Origin: an uncultured Prevotellaceae bacterium | GTDB taxonomy: Bacteria; Bacteroidota; Bacteroidia; Bacteroidales; Bacteroidaceae | Length of the DNA: 64,000 nucleotides | Assembly (NCBI GenBank): GCA_902775475.1 | Contig: CACYME010000002.1 | Location: 1-64,000, forward strand | Reading direction: 5' to 3' | Shown: positions 24,304 through 34,676 of the stretch, piece by piece | Layout of the letters: every line of letters starts with the position of its first letter | Position numbering within the stretch: position 1 is the first letter of the stretch | The notes under the pieces: model-generated | Seen by the model: only the letters and a program-made list of their open reading frames with translations | The model's database searches: none | What the model was told of the DNA's origin: nothing | Made by a program: the position numbers and the translations under genes

Positions 24304-26169
24304 ATGAAAAGACGATTGCTATACCTGCTGAAGACCTACGTGCTGACGGTGCTGCTGTTCATCGTGGCCAAGGTGGTGTTTGTGCTGTGCAACGGAGCGG
24401 GGCACGGCGTGGCACTGGCCGATATGGCCGACGTGCTGCGCCACGGGCTGTCGCTCGACCTCTCCACGGCGCTCTATCTGCTCATCGTGCCCTTCCTCGT
24501 GACGATGGTCTCGGTGTGGGTGCGCGTGCCGCGCTGGGTGCTGCGCGTCTACTATGCCGTCGTGGCCGTGGCCCTGGCCCTGGCCTTCGTGGCCGATACC
24601 AGCCTCTACGCCTTCTGGGGCTTCAAGCTCGATGCCTCGTGCCTGCAATACCTGTCGCAGCCCGAGGGCATCACGCAGAGCGTCTCCGTGGGCTACCTGC
24701 TTGTGCGGCTGCTGCTGACCGTGGCCCTGGCCGGAGGCATCTATTGGATTTACGATTTACGATTTACGGATTTACGATTGGATAGTTCCTGCCCTTGTTC
24801 CGCAAAGCATCGCCAACAGAACTATCCAATCGTAAAGAGTAAATCCGTAAATCGTCAATCAGCATGGCAAACCGTCGTGTTTGTATTGCTGCTGCCGCTG
24901 ATGGTCATCGGCATCCGTGGCGGAGTGAGCGAGTCGACCACGAACATCGGACAGGTGTATTTCTCGCAGAACCAGTTCCTGAACCATGCCGCCGTGAACC
25001 CCGTGTTCAGCTTCCTCTACTCGCTGAGCCATCAGCTTGGCGACGACGGGCAATATGCCTTCATGGACGACGACGAGTGCCAGCGGCTGACGGCCGACGT
25101 CTACACCACCGAGAGCGTCCTCACCGACACGCTGCTCACCACCCGTCGGCCCCACGTGGTCGTCATCCTTTTGGAGAGCTGCGGCGAAGAGTTTGCCAGC
25201 GTGATGCCCCACCTGCAGCAACTGAAGCAGGAGGGCGTCTACTTCAGCCAGTGCTACGGCAACTCGTGGCGCACCGACCGCGGCACCGTGTGTGCGCTGA
25301 GCGGCTACCCCTCGTTCCCCAGCGTCTCGGTGATGAAGATGCCCGAGAAGAGCCGCTCGCTGCCCGGCATCGCCCGCACACTGCAGGCCAACGGCTACGA
25401 GACGAGCTATCTCTACGGCGGCGACATCAACTTCACCAACATGCGCAGCTACCTCATCGGCACCGGCTGGGAGACGCTGACCAGCATGGACGACTACAGC
25501 AGTGCCGAGCGGCAGACAGCGCAGTGGGGCGTGCGCGACGACGTCACCTTCCAGACGCTGGAGACACAGATAGCGCAGCTGCAAACCGGACGGCCACGGC
25601 TGATGGGCTACTCGACGCTGAGCAGCCACGAGCCGTGGGACGTGCCCCTGAAGCGCCACGATGACCCCGTGCTCAACGCCTTTGCCTACCTCGACGACTG
25701 TCTATATACATTTATTAATCGCGTGCGCGCGATGCCGGCGTGGAGCGACTTGCTCATCATCCTCACTGCCGACCACGGCATCAACTACCAGGACATCGAC
25801 CAGTCGACACCCCTGCTGAAGAACCATATCCCCATGCTGTGGCTCGGGGGAGCCGTGCGCCAGCCCGTGCAGGTGGATGCCATCTGCAACCAGAGCGACC
25901 TGGCCGCCACGCTGCTCGGACAGCTGCTGCTGCCTCACGACGACTTCGCCTTCAGCCGCGATGTCACCTCGGCCACCTACACCCATCCGACGGCGGTGCA
26001 CAACTATAATAACGCGCAGTTTGTCATCGACTCTACCGGCTATGTGGTCTACGACTTCGATGCCCGTCGCATCGTCATGGAGAAGAGCACCGATGCCGAG
26101 TCGTTAGCAGCGCTCTGCAAGGCCATCATGCAGCTCACTTTCAGCGATTTGCTCCGTCTGGGCAAATAG
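24304..26169 (+). CDS. LTA synthase/MdoB-like membrane sulfatase-fold enzyme
   Basis: A 621-aa inner-membrane enzyme of the alkaline-phosphatase superfamily. The N-terminus holds about five hydrophobic segments (about 10-30, 55-70, 78-100, 125-147, 190-205), followed by a periplasmic catalytic domain (about 275-560). Metal and catalytic residues appear in LLESCGEE (about 288-295), the nucleophile threonine in TDRGTVCALSG (about 328) and the ADHG motif (about 488). In a Gram-negative the likely activity is transfer of a phospho-alcohol group (phosphoglycerol or phosphoethanolamine) to a glycan or lipid, not lipoteichoic acid synthesis. Between two membrane segments, about 40 residues are encoded by the inverted repeat at 24745-24866. 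It forms an operon with the Lrp regulator. Confidence 0.85.
   Translation: MKRRLLYLLKTYVLTVLLFIVAKVVFVLCNGAGHGVALADMADVLRHGLSLDLSTALYLLIVPFLVTMVSVWVRVPRWVLRVYYAVVAVALALAFVADTSLYAFWGFKLDASCLQYLSQPEGITQSVSVGYLLVRLLLTVALAGGIYWIYDLRFTDLRLDSSCPCSAKHRQQNYPIVKSKSVNRQSAWQTVVFVLLLPLMVIGIRGGVSESTTNIGQVYFSQNQFLNHAAVNPVFSFLYSLSHQLGDDGQYAFMDDDECQRLTADVYTTESVLTDTLLTTRRPHVVVILLESCGEEFASVMPHLQQLKQEGVYFSQCYGNSWRTDRGTVCALSGYPSFPSVSVMKMPEKSRSLPGIARTLQANGYETSYLYGGDINFTNMRSYLIGTGWETLTSMDDYSSAERQTAQWGVRDDVTFQTLETQIAQLQTGRPRLMGYSTLSSHEPWDVPLKRHDDPVLNAFAYLDDCLYTFINRVRAMPAWSDLLIILTADHGINYQDIDQSTPLLKNHIPMLWLGGAVRQPVQVDAICNQSDLAATLLGQLLLPHDDFAFSRDVTSATYTHPTAVHNYNNAQFVIDSTGYVVYDFDARRIVMEKSTDAESLAALCKAIMQLTFSDLLRLGK
24745..24866. 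repeat. ATTTACG inverted-repeat element inserted in frame in the sulfatase-fold gene
   Basis: Left arm with GATTTACG units ending TACGATTGGATAGTTC (to 24788), right arm beginning GAACTATCCAATCGTA (24819) and continuing into AAATCCGTAAATCG. It encodes a hydrophilic stretch of about 40 residues between two membrane helices. AT-rich within a GC-rich gene. Confidence 0.85.
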
Positions 26170-26193
26170 TCCTCCAGGATTCCTTCACCGTAT

Positions 26194-26264
26194 ATGGCGA
26201 CTCTGTCGCCATCAAGCGCCGTCCACGAAAAACCGCCCACACAGGATGTTTTCCCGTGTGGGCG
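26194..26264. terminator. hairpins between convergent sulfatase-fold and GH43 genes
   Basis: Two adjacent inverted repeats: ATGGCGAC/GTCGCCAT (26194-26212, 3-nt loop) and CGCCCACAC/GTGTGGGCG (26234-26264). There is no long T-run, so terminator function is likely but unproven. The first belongs to the short-palindrome family. Confidence 0.5.
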
Positions 26265-26313
26265 AACAAAAGACCGTCGTGGGCGGACGATGGCTAACCG
26301 CCTGGCGCTTTCC

Positions 26314-28362
26314 TCAGTTGATGAGGAAAGTCTTCGTCTGTCCTTTGTAGGTGGCCTTCACCGTGGCGCGGTATTCCGTGCCCGTGCTGATGGTGTACGT
26401 CACGCTGGGGTCGCTGGCCTTCACCTCAATCTTGGCACCAGCCTTCATCGGGGCGTAGAGCTGATAGTGGGCAGCGTCGGTCAGACCGTTCGCGTTAGTG
26501 GAGCGGATGGGCGTGTCGGGGATGTTCAGCTGCTTGCCATCGACGGTGATAGTCACCTGCGGCACGCGAGGAGCCACGCAGGGATTTCCTGATTTGCCGA
26601 AGCCAAGGCCGTGCAGGTCGAACAGACCCTGTGGGCGCTGAGGTTGCTGAGGTCCACGGCGTCCCCACTGTCCTTGTGGCTGCTGAGGCTGCTGCACATC
26701 GGGGCCGTCGGCCACGAGATAGAGGGCATGCTTGCCCGTGAGGCCTTCAACAGCAGGAACGTCAGCGACGCAGTCAATCACCCCCTTGGCATCTGCCGGC
26801 ACGTTGATGGTGGCTATCTCCTTGCCTTTCCAGGGGTCATCGAGCAGTACGTGGATTTTGAAAGCACCCTTCCCGCCGGGCGTGAGGTTCAGGGTCAGCT
26901 TGGTGCCGTCGCCCGGTTTCGTGCCCTCGAAGGCCTTGCAGCCCTTGGCGTCCTGAGCCAGGCCGCCGAAGCCGAAGTACTTGAAACCGATGATGCCGCC
27001 ATTCTGGATGCCAGCCAGGTCCATCGAGTTGTTCCACACGTCGTGGTTGTCCTGCATCCACTGGTTGCTATTGGGGCCATAGACGAAGCAGGCGTAGCCG
27101 GCACTATAGTAGTTGTAAGGAGGCAGACCGAAAATCTGGAAGCCCTCGCTGGTCACCTCGGCACCCGTGTACTCGTTGCCGTCGCTGGCCTTGGCCGTCC
27201 ACTCATTGTTGGGAGCGAAGGGGTCGTAGCCCGTGATGCGCACCTGGCCGCCCTTGGCCACGGGCTTCTTGTCCCACTCAATCTTCACGGGTGCCACCAT
27301 CGACTGGCGGGCGTTGCCGAAGCCACGGGGTGGACGGTGGTAGAACACATACCACTGGCCGTTGATTTCCTGAATGGAGCCGTGGGTGTTGTGGGCAAAG
27401 TTGGTCTCAATGAGCTTCGAGCCGTCCTCATTGAGCACCACGCCGCGCGAATCGACCAGCACGCCACCCGAGCGCCAGGGGCCGAGGGGCGAGTCGCCGT
27501 AGGCATAGCGCAGCGCCGAGTTGGTATTGCCCAGGCCGTACTCCTTGCCCGAATAGCCCGAGAACACCATCACGTACTTGTTGCCCACCTGGCGGATGCT
27601 AGAGGCCTCGAAGAAGTTGAAGTCGAGCGGATTCTGTCCTTTATAGAGCGCTTTGTACTCGGAACCCTCCTTGTCAAGCAGCTTGCCGTCGCGGCTACTG
27701 GCGGGAATGAAGGGGTCGATAGGTTCGGTGCCCTCGCGCTTCGAGTACATCGTCTTCTGGTCGAGCTCAACAGCCGTGGAGTGCTGAAAACCGTAGAAGA
27801 CGTAGGCACGGAAGCCGATGCCGTAGTCGGGATCCTTCTTGTCGGTGATGTTCTCGATGAACACCGAGGGGTCGAAGTCGATGAGCGAGCCGGGCAGGCA
27901 CTGGCGGCCGTCCTCCGTCAGGTTGATGGGCGTGAAGGGGCCGTCGGGGCGGTCGCTCTTGCACACCATCGGCACGCGGCGCCAGCCACGGCTGTGCGGA
28001 TAGAGGTAGTAGGTCTTCTTACCCGTTGCCTTGTCCTTTACCTCAACGAGGTCGGGGGCAAACATCGTGTCCCACTGGCCGTCGACGAACCAGGTGAAGA
28101 TGGGGCCTTCGTCGCGCCACTGCGACAAGTCCTCTACGGGTGCCGACCACATGCGGATGTCGGGACCGCAGTAGGCTGTGTACGTCAGGTCGTGCGAGCC
28201 GATGATGTAGGCGCGCAGCTTGCCGGGCTGGTCGGGGTCTTCAAAAACGCGGGGCTCGCCGTCGGGCAGATGCTCCCAGAGGGGCAGATAGGGGTTCTGT
28301 GCCGTGCCTGTCGTGAGGCCGCACAAGGCCAGTGAAAGGCCGAGGATAATACGTTTCATCAT
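26314..28362 (-). CDS. glycoside hydrolase family 43-type enzyme
   Basis: A secreted enzyme of 682 aa from ATG 28362, chosen because the -7 box lies at 28386-28394. The signal peptide ends TTGTAQ. Residues about 20-400 form a five-bladed propeller of GH43 type, the family of beta-xylosidases and alpha-arabinofuranosidases: DGEPRVFED near the start, FAPDLVEVKD with the catalytic-region acids, and DPSVFIEN. A CBM6-like domain follows (about 420-560), interrupted by a Gln/Pro-rich tract (DVQQPQQPQGQWGRR), then a small beta domain. It is divergent from the CE6-CE1 esterase gene, and GH98 lies beyond, so an arabinoxylan side-chain enzyme is plausible. Exact specificity is not shown. Confidence 0.85.
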   Translation of the reverse strand: MMKRIILGLSLALCGLTTGTAQNPYLPLWEHLPDGEPRVFEDPDQPGKLRAYIIGSHDLTYTAYCGPDIRMWSAPVEDLSQWRDEGPIFTWFVDGQWDTMFAPDLVEVKDKATGKKTYYLYPHSRGWRRVPMVCKSDRPDGPFTPINLTEDGRQCLPGSLIDFDPSVFIENITDKKDPDYGIGFRAYVFYGFQHSTAVELDQKTMYSKREGTEPIDPFIPASSRDGKLLDKEGSEYKALYKGQNPLDFNFFEASSIRQVGNKYVMVFSGYSGKEYGLGNTNSALRYAYGDSPLGPWRSGGVLVDSRGVVLNEDGSKLIETNFAHNTHGSIQEINGQWYVFYHRPPRGFGNARQSMVAPVKIEWDKKPVAKGGQVRITGYDPFAPNNEWTAKASDGNEYTGAEVTSEGFQIFGLPPYNYYSAGYACFVYGPNSNQWMQDNHDVWNNSMDLAGIQNGGIIGFKYFGFGGLAQDAKGCKAFEGTKPGDGTKLTLNLTPGGKGAFKIHVLLDDPWKGKEIATINVPADAKGVIDCVADVPAVEGLTGKHALYLVADGPDVQQPQQPQGQWGRRGPQQPQRPQGLFDLHGLGFGKSGNPCVAPRVPQVTITVDGKQLNIPDTPIRSTNANGLTDAAHYQLYAPMKAGAKIEVKASDPSVTYTISTGTEYRATVKATYKGQTKTFLIN

Positions 28363-28385
28363 GCTTACTAATATGGTTAATATGT

Positions 28386-28394
28386 GCAAAGATA
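28386..28394 (-). promoter_or_regulatory. -7 box, GH43 gene
   Basis: TATCTTTGC on the minus strand, 24 nt before the start codon at 28362. Confidence 0.75.
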
Positions 28395-28554
28395 ATCATT
28401 TCTTTTCGATAAAACGTTTCAATTTGTCACAAAATAATGTTGAATATGTGTCAAATCCCCGTCTTGGCATGGTTCTCGATTTGCGCTTTGCCGTTGTGGT
28501 TCATATTGAAAAGATTGCGTAACGTAGGCGAATGCCTTTCTGGATTTTATTGTT

Positions 28555-28563
28555 TAATTTTGC
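28555..28563 (+). promoter_or_regulatory. -7 box, CE6-CE1 esterase gene
   Basis: TAATTTTGC, 60 nt before the ATG at 28623. The gap back to the GH43 promoter holds a near-inverted repeat (ATTTGTCAC, later GTGTCAAAT) that might bind a shared regulator. Confidence 0.65.
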
Positions 28564-28568
28564 CCTAA

Positions 28569-30587
<2,019 letters not shown>

Positions 30588-30688
30588 GATGAGATGAGTA
30601 ATGAGAAATGAGTAATGAGAAATGGATAGACCCAAGGCGAAAAATGCGCGGCAGGTCTATCCATTTCTCATTACTCATTTCTCACTTA
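30588..30688. repeat. (GAGAAAT/GAGTAAT)n hairpin with 30-bp perfect stem
   Basis: Left arm 30603-30632 and right arm 30654-30683 are exact reverse complements over 30 bp, made of GAGAAATGAGTAATGAGAAA followed by TGGATAGACC, with a 21-nt loop. It lies between the convergent esterase and GH98 genes and is built like the hairpin at 11905-12016, with a different inner stem. Confidence 0.9.
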
Positions 30689-33600
30689 TCACTTCCCCAT
30701 CACCTTCCTGGTCTTGCCGTCGGCGGTGCGGATGATGTTCAGCCCGCTGCCTATCTGGCGGCGCTGGCGTCCCGAAGCGTCGTAGATGGTGCGGACGTCA
30801 GTGCTGTTGGCATCGACGAGCTGTATGCCGCTGAGGTCGCTGTTGATGCTACACTCCAGCAGCAGGAACTCGTGGTAGCCGCCGCTGGTGGTCTCGTCGT
30901 GGAAGCGGATGATATATTTCCCTGCCGTCGTGATGTCGAAGAGCAGCTCGCGGTTCTGTGCCGACGTCAGGTTGGCCGACTGGCTGCCGTTGGCATTGGG
31001 CGTGGCGGTGTAGACGGTGGAGTTGGCGATGGCGCTACCCGTCTGGGCATCTAACAGCTGCACCTTGTATTTCGGGCTCTCCTTCCAGGCTGCCATAGCG
31101 AAGGTCAGCTTGTAGGAGCCAGGCTGCAGGGTGAGCGGATAGGCCGACTGCCGACCATACTCGGCACAGTCGTTGCGCCAGTAGAGGGCCTTGCCCTGAT
31201 GGCCGCTGAAGCCGTTGAACGTGCGGGCGCCCTGGCTGAAGGAGTTGGGATATTCGTGCACGTCGTTGTTTTCCTGTACGCAGCGCCAGCCGGGAGGCAG
31301 CGTGCCGGCGCTGACACTGCTGAAGTCGAGCTTGTAGACCGACGTGGCATCGGCGAAGAGCGGCTGCAGCGTCACGTTGTCGTTGGGCATGGTGAAGGTG
31401 ACGGTTCCCGTCGACTCGTCCACGTCGATGGTCTTCGCCAGTGTGAAGAACACCGAGTTCACCACGCGCAGCTGCTTCAGCAGGTAGCCCTGGCGCGGCT
31501 CGATGGTCAGCGTGATGACGTCGCCCTCGGCGGCCTCGCTCTTGTCGGCGGTGACGGTGCCGTTCTCAGCGTCGCGGATGGTGACAGCATATTTCATCGG
31601 CTCCACGTCGGCAGGCCGGTAGCTAATCTGGTCGATGTAGAGCGGCAGGCCGCTGGCGTTGCTCAGCACCAGGTTGTTCTGGCCCTGGCGCAGCGTGGCC
31701 TCGACGGTAGCCCAGCACCATTCGTTCGTGGCGGTCTTCTCGCACTTCAGGGTGGAGCGCTTGCCGTTGACGGTGAGGGCGATGTTGCCGCTACGCGAGG
31801 CACAGGTATAGCGCACGCCGATGACATAGTCGCCCTCCTGGCCATCCTTCAGCTTCAGCTGGTGGCGCAGTGCGCCGGCACTGTTGGTGCCCATGTCCAT
31901 GAAGCCGTTGCCGGCATGGCCGATGACGCTGCGATAGCCCCAGCCGTAGGGGTCGGTGACGCACGAGGCGATGCTCTTGAAGTCCATGTCCTCGGCCTCA
32001 ATCAGAATCTCGCTGCGGCTTAGGGCGGGCTGCACCGGCAGCGGCAGGGGCTGCAGGGCGATGGCGTCGGTGGCGGCAGAGCGGTCGTTGGCTCCGCTGC
32101 AGCTGATGCTCAGGTCCACGCCGCCGCGATGCTTCACGGTGACGGTGTAGGTGCCGGCCTCGGCATCCCACTCGGCGGTGGCGCTGCCCGTGGCCGTGGA
32201 GTGCTTGGTGAACGTGTGCGACGGCTCGGCGCTGACGCCCTTCACGGTGATGACGTCGGTGCGCTGGGCGGTGGTGTCGTTGCGATAGTTGTTCAGGTAG
32301 AAGTCGATGTGGTCGGCATACTCACGGATGAGGCCGCTCGACAGCTTGTCGTACTGCAGTTCCAGCGAGTCGCAGGTGTTGTAGAGCAGGGGCAGCTTGG
32401 CCGAGGCGCCCGTCTTCTTGTTCAGGTAGCTGTAGGGGGTGTAGGTGACCAGCTGGTTGCGGTAGCGGTTCACGTAGAGGTCGCCGGTGGACACCTCGGG
32501 ATATTGCTCGTTGAACTCATTGGTCTTCTTCGCCTGCGTGTTCCAGCGGGTGGCGTAGGCCGACTTCTTCACCTGTACGGGGATGGCCTTGGCCACGTCG
32601 TCGTAGAGACCCGTCACCATGGGGATGGCGCCGTAGCGGCCCGTCTTCTTGAAGTAGCAGAAGTTGTCCATCCACTGGCCGTTGCCGCGGTTCATAGGGT
32701 CGGTCTGCTTGTAGAGTCCGTCGTAGAGCGAGCCCCACGTGGCATACTTGTCCTCGTCGCTGCCGCTGCTCTTGTCGTTGACGACCACAATCTTCGTCTT
32801 CTCCACCACCTCCTGGCGCGTGGGGATGTAGAGCGTGCCGTCGAGCACCTTGCGGAACATGTCAATCCACACGCCGTTCATGTTGGCGAAGCGCTCCCAG
32901 TTGCGGCGTGTGTAGCCGTCGACGGTGCTGCGGTTCACCTCGTGGAAGCACTCCTCGCGCCACGTCAGCTCCGGGCCGTCCCAGACGGCACCGCCGTTGA
33001 CGCACGTCTGCTCCATCACCGTGCCGATGCCGGCGGCACCGGGGTACTTCTTACCGTGGTTCTCGCCCAGGATGGCGTCGAGGGCGCCGTTCCAGCCGCA
33101 GTTGTCGTAGCGCACGCCGTAGTTGGCCGTCAGTCCCGAGATGAAGGGGCCGAAGGTGACGCTCTCGTTGTTGTAGAAGCACGAGCTGGTGGTGTACTTA
33201 TAGAGGAAGAGCATGGCCTCGGGATAGTTCTTGCAGGCGTTGAGCAGCGCCGGGGTGCGCTTCAGCTCGCCCAGCGGGTTGAGCGGATGGCTCCAGATGT
33301 TGCCACAGAAGCTGACGGTGAGGAAGCCGCCATACTGGTGCGACATCTCCACCAGGCGGGCAAACAGGGCCCAGCGGGCCGTCTGCGTGCTCGAGCTCAG
33401 GTCGCCGGCCTCGTCGAAGCCCCAGAACTGCTCAGCGTAGTTCCAGCCCAGGAAGTTGGGGAACTGCTTGAAGAAGTACTCAAACGTCACCATGTCGTCG
33501 TCCTGAATGTGGGTGTGGCCGCCACTGGCGGGCTGGCAGCTGAACCACATGCCGTTCTGCTGGCACACCGTGCCCCACGACTTGTAGGTCTGGAAGGCGT

Positions 33601-33853
33601 TCTGAGGCATCTTGTAGAGGTTCAGGTCCTTGTCGTACTGGCAGGAGAGCGACAGGTTCAGGCAGACGTAGGGCCGGATGTCCTCGGGGATAAGGTCGAT
33701 GATTTTCTGTGGGTCGGCCTTGTACCACACGTCCACGTGGATGAACCACAGCGGGTGCTGCGAGTCGATGGGTCGGCGCTGCTGCGCAACGCCGGGCAGT
33801 GCAGCGCTGAGCATGAGCAGCGCGAGCACCAGAAGGGTGATTGAGCGTTTCAT
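30689..33853 (-). CDS. glycoside hydrolase family 98-type enzyme with T9SS-type tail
   Basis: A 1054-aa secreted enzyme. After the signal peptide (ending PGVAQ) residues about 30-620 match the GH98 pattern: PLWFIHVDVWYKADPQKIID, YVCLNLSLS, FSCQPASGGHTHI, NFLGWNYAEQFWGFDE with the likely catalytic acid, and NNESVTFGPFISGL. GH98 includes blood-group endo-beta-galactosidases and an endo-xylanase from Bacteroides. The neighbouring GH43 and CE6-CE1 genes favour xylan. A CBM-like domain (about 640-760, ALRHQLKLKDGQEGDYVIGV), an InlB-like MBG repeat and a jelly-roll region follow. The end (TIYDASGRQRRQ, GLNIIRTADGKTRKVM) has the form of a T9SS tail. Promoter at 33892-33900, with a palindrome just upstream. 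Confidence 0.85.
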   Translation of the reverse strand: MKRSITLLVLALLMLSAALPGVAQQRRPIDSQHPLWFIHVDVWYKADPQKIIDLIPEDIRPYVCLNLSLSCQYDKDLNLYKMPQNAFQTYKSWGTVCQQNGMWFSCQPASGGHTHIQDDDMVTFEYFFKQFPNFLGWNYAEQFWGFDEAGDLSSSTQTARWALFARLVEMSHQYGGFLTVSFCGNIWSHPLNPLGELKRTPALLNACKNYPEAMLFLYKYTTSSCFYNNESVTFGPFISGLTANYGVRYDNCGWNGALDAILGENHGKKYPGAAGIGTVMEQTCVNGGAVWDGPELTWREECFHEVNRSTVDGYTRRNWERFANMNGVWIDMFRKVLDGTLYIPTRQEVVEKTKIVVVNDKSSGSDEDKYATWGSLYDGLYKQTDPMNRGNGQWMDNFCYFKKTGRYGAIPMVTGLYDDVAKAIPVQVKKSAYATRWNTQAKKTNEFNEQYPEVSTGDLYVNRYRNQLVTYTPYSYLNKKTGASAKLPLLYNTCDSLELQYDKLSSGLIREYADHIDFYLNNYRNDTTAQRTDVITVKGVSAEPSHTFTKHSTATGSATAEWDAEAGTYTVTVKHRGGVDLSISCSGANDRSAATDAIALQPLPLPVQPALSRSEILIEAEDMDFKSIASCVTDPYGWGYRSVIGHAGNGFMDMGTNSAGALRHQLKLKDGQEGDYVIGVRYTCASRSGNIALTVNGKRSTLKCEKTATNEWCWATVEATLRQGQNNLVLSNASGLPLYIDQISYRPADVEPMKYAVTIRDAENGTVTADKSEAAEGDVITLTIEPRQGYLLKQLRVVNSVFFTLAKTIDVDESTGTVTFTMPNDNVTLQPLFADATSVYKLDFSSVSAGTLPPGWRCVQENNDVHEYPNSFSQGARTFNGFSGHQGKALYWRNDCAEYGRQSAYPLTLQPGSYKLTFAMAAWKESPKYKVQLLDAQTGSAIANSTVYTATPNANGSQSANLTSAQNRELLFDITTAGKYIIRFHDETTSGGYHEFLLLECSINSDLSGIQLVDANSTDVRTIYDASGRQRRQIGSGLNIIRTADGKTRKVMGK

Positions 33854-33891
33854 TTTTTCTTTCTTCTTTGCTTAGTTAGTTTTTTTACGCT

Positions 33892-33900
33892 GCAAAATTA
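33892..33900 (-). promoter_or_regulatory. -7 box, GH98 gene
   Basis: TAATTTTGC on the minus strand, 39 nt before the start codon at 33853. Confidence 0.7.
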
Positions 33901-33928
33901 CAAAAAAATATGCAACCGCGCTTTTCTT

Positions 33929-33960
33929 TTTGTTCCATATTGAGGGGGAAGTGGAACAAA
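33929..33960 (-). promoter_or_regulatory. candidate operator palindrome upstream of GH98
   Basis: TTTGTTCCA and TGGAACAAA, perfect 9-bp arms 14 nt apart, lying just upstream of the -33 region of the GH98 promoter. The spacing would suit a dimeric regulator. Function inferred. Confidence 0.45.
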
Positions 33961-34137
33961 CCGCACTTTTTTTCCGCTGACAAGACGGTGACGGAATGTC
34001 CATATACCGATTTCCAACATCTCGACGTTTCTTTTCGAAGGTAGGTTATCCAATTACTACAATAGATGCAGAAAGGATATTACAGAACTTTCTAAAATGT
34101 CACAATCTTTTTACAAAAATGTCGAATTCTTTTGACA

Positions 34138-34554
34138 AAAATGTCAAAATATTTCACAGAAAATTTTGTTCACGGCGACGAAGCAATTTTGAGTGAAAAA
34201 TGGCCGTTTTGGAGCCTTGTGGAGGCGTTGCCCGATTAAAAATCGGGCTGCAAACGACGAAGATTTGCACATAGGCCCTACTTTTGTGCAGCTATTTTGC
34301 TCAAATTTTGCTCCTTTTCGCGTTTTTGTAAGCACGCCAAATTTTCAAAAGTCAACGCCAAATTTTCAAAAGGCGTTGACTTTTTTTCTCAACGAACGCC
34401 GATTTTTGTCAAAATCAAGCCAATCAACTGACAATCAACCATTTAAGAAACCCTCAAAAAACGCGCTTTTTTCGTCCAAAAGTTGTTTTCGTGGAGAATT
34501 CTTGAAATAGGAAGGCCTAAAACGGCCATTTTGTCAATTTTGTTCAAAAAAAAT
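34138..34554 (+). repeat. AT-rich ~400-nt dispersed element, copy B
   Basis: Reference orientation. The core stem AAAAGTCAACGCC (34347-34359) and GGCGTTGACTTTT (34372-34384) has a 12-nt loop and is followed by a T-run, like an intrinsic terminator. It is preceded by the direct repeat CGCCAAATTTTCAAAAG. Nearly identical to copy A and clearly related to copies C and D. It lies between the divergent GH98 and S24 genes. No gene is called in it. Confidence 0.88.
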
Positions 34555-34640
34555 AGGGCTATGTAAATCGGTGTCACAAGATGGGTGTCCATTTTACGGA
34601 AATTTAACAAAATACGCCCTCTGTTTATACATCTTTTTTG

Positions 34641-34649
34641 TATCTTTGC
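34641..34649 (+). promoter_or_regulatory. -7 box, S24 protease gene
   Basis: TATCTTTGC, 27 nt before the ATG at 34677. Confidence 0.8.
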
Positions 34650-34676
34650 CAATGAAAAAAAAGACACCCATTGAGC

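Noticed and set aside
26611..28335. 574-codon plus-strand frame opposite the GH43 gene
   Set aside because: Ala/Val/His-rich antisense shadow with no motif. The same applies to the long frames opposite GH98 and gldK.
32129..33844. 571-codon plus-strand frame opposite GH98
   Set aside because: Antisense shadow; the composition is typical of reversed GC-rich codons.
34193..34510. Reading frames in the dispersed elements that encode STPNFQKST-like peptides in all four copies
   Set aside because: The peptide similarity follows from the 21-bp direct repeat (seven codons long) in the DNA. The frames have no common start, no promoter and no conserved end, and indels between copies break the frame.
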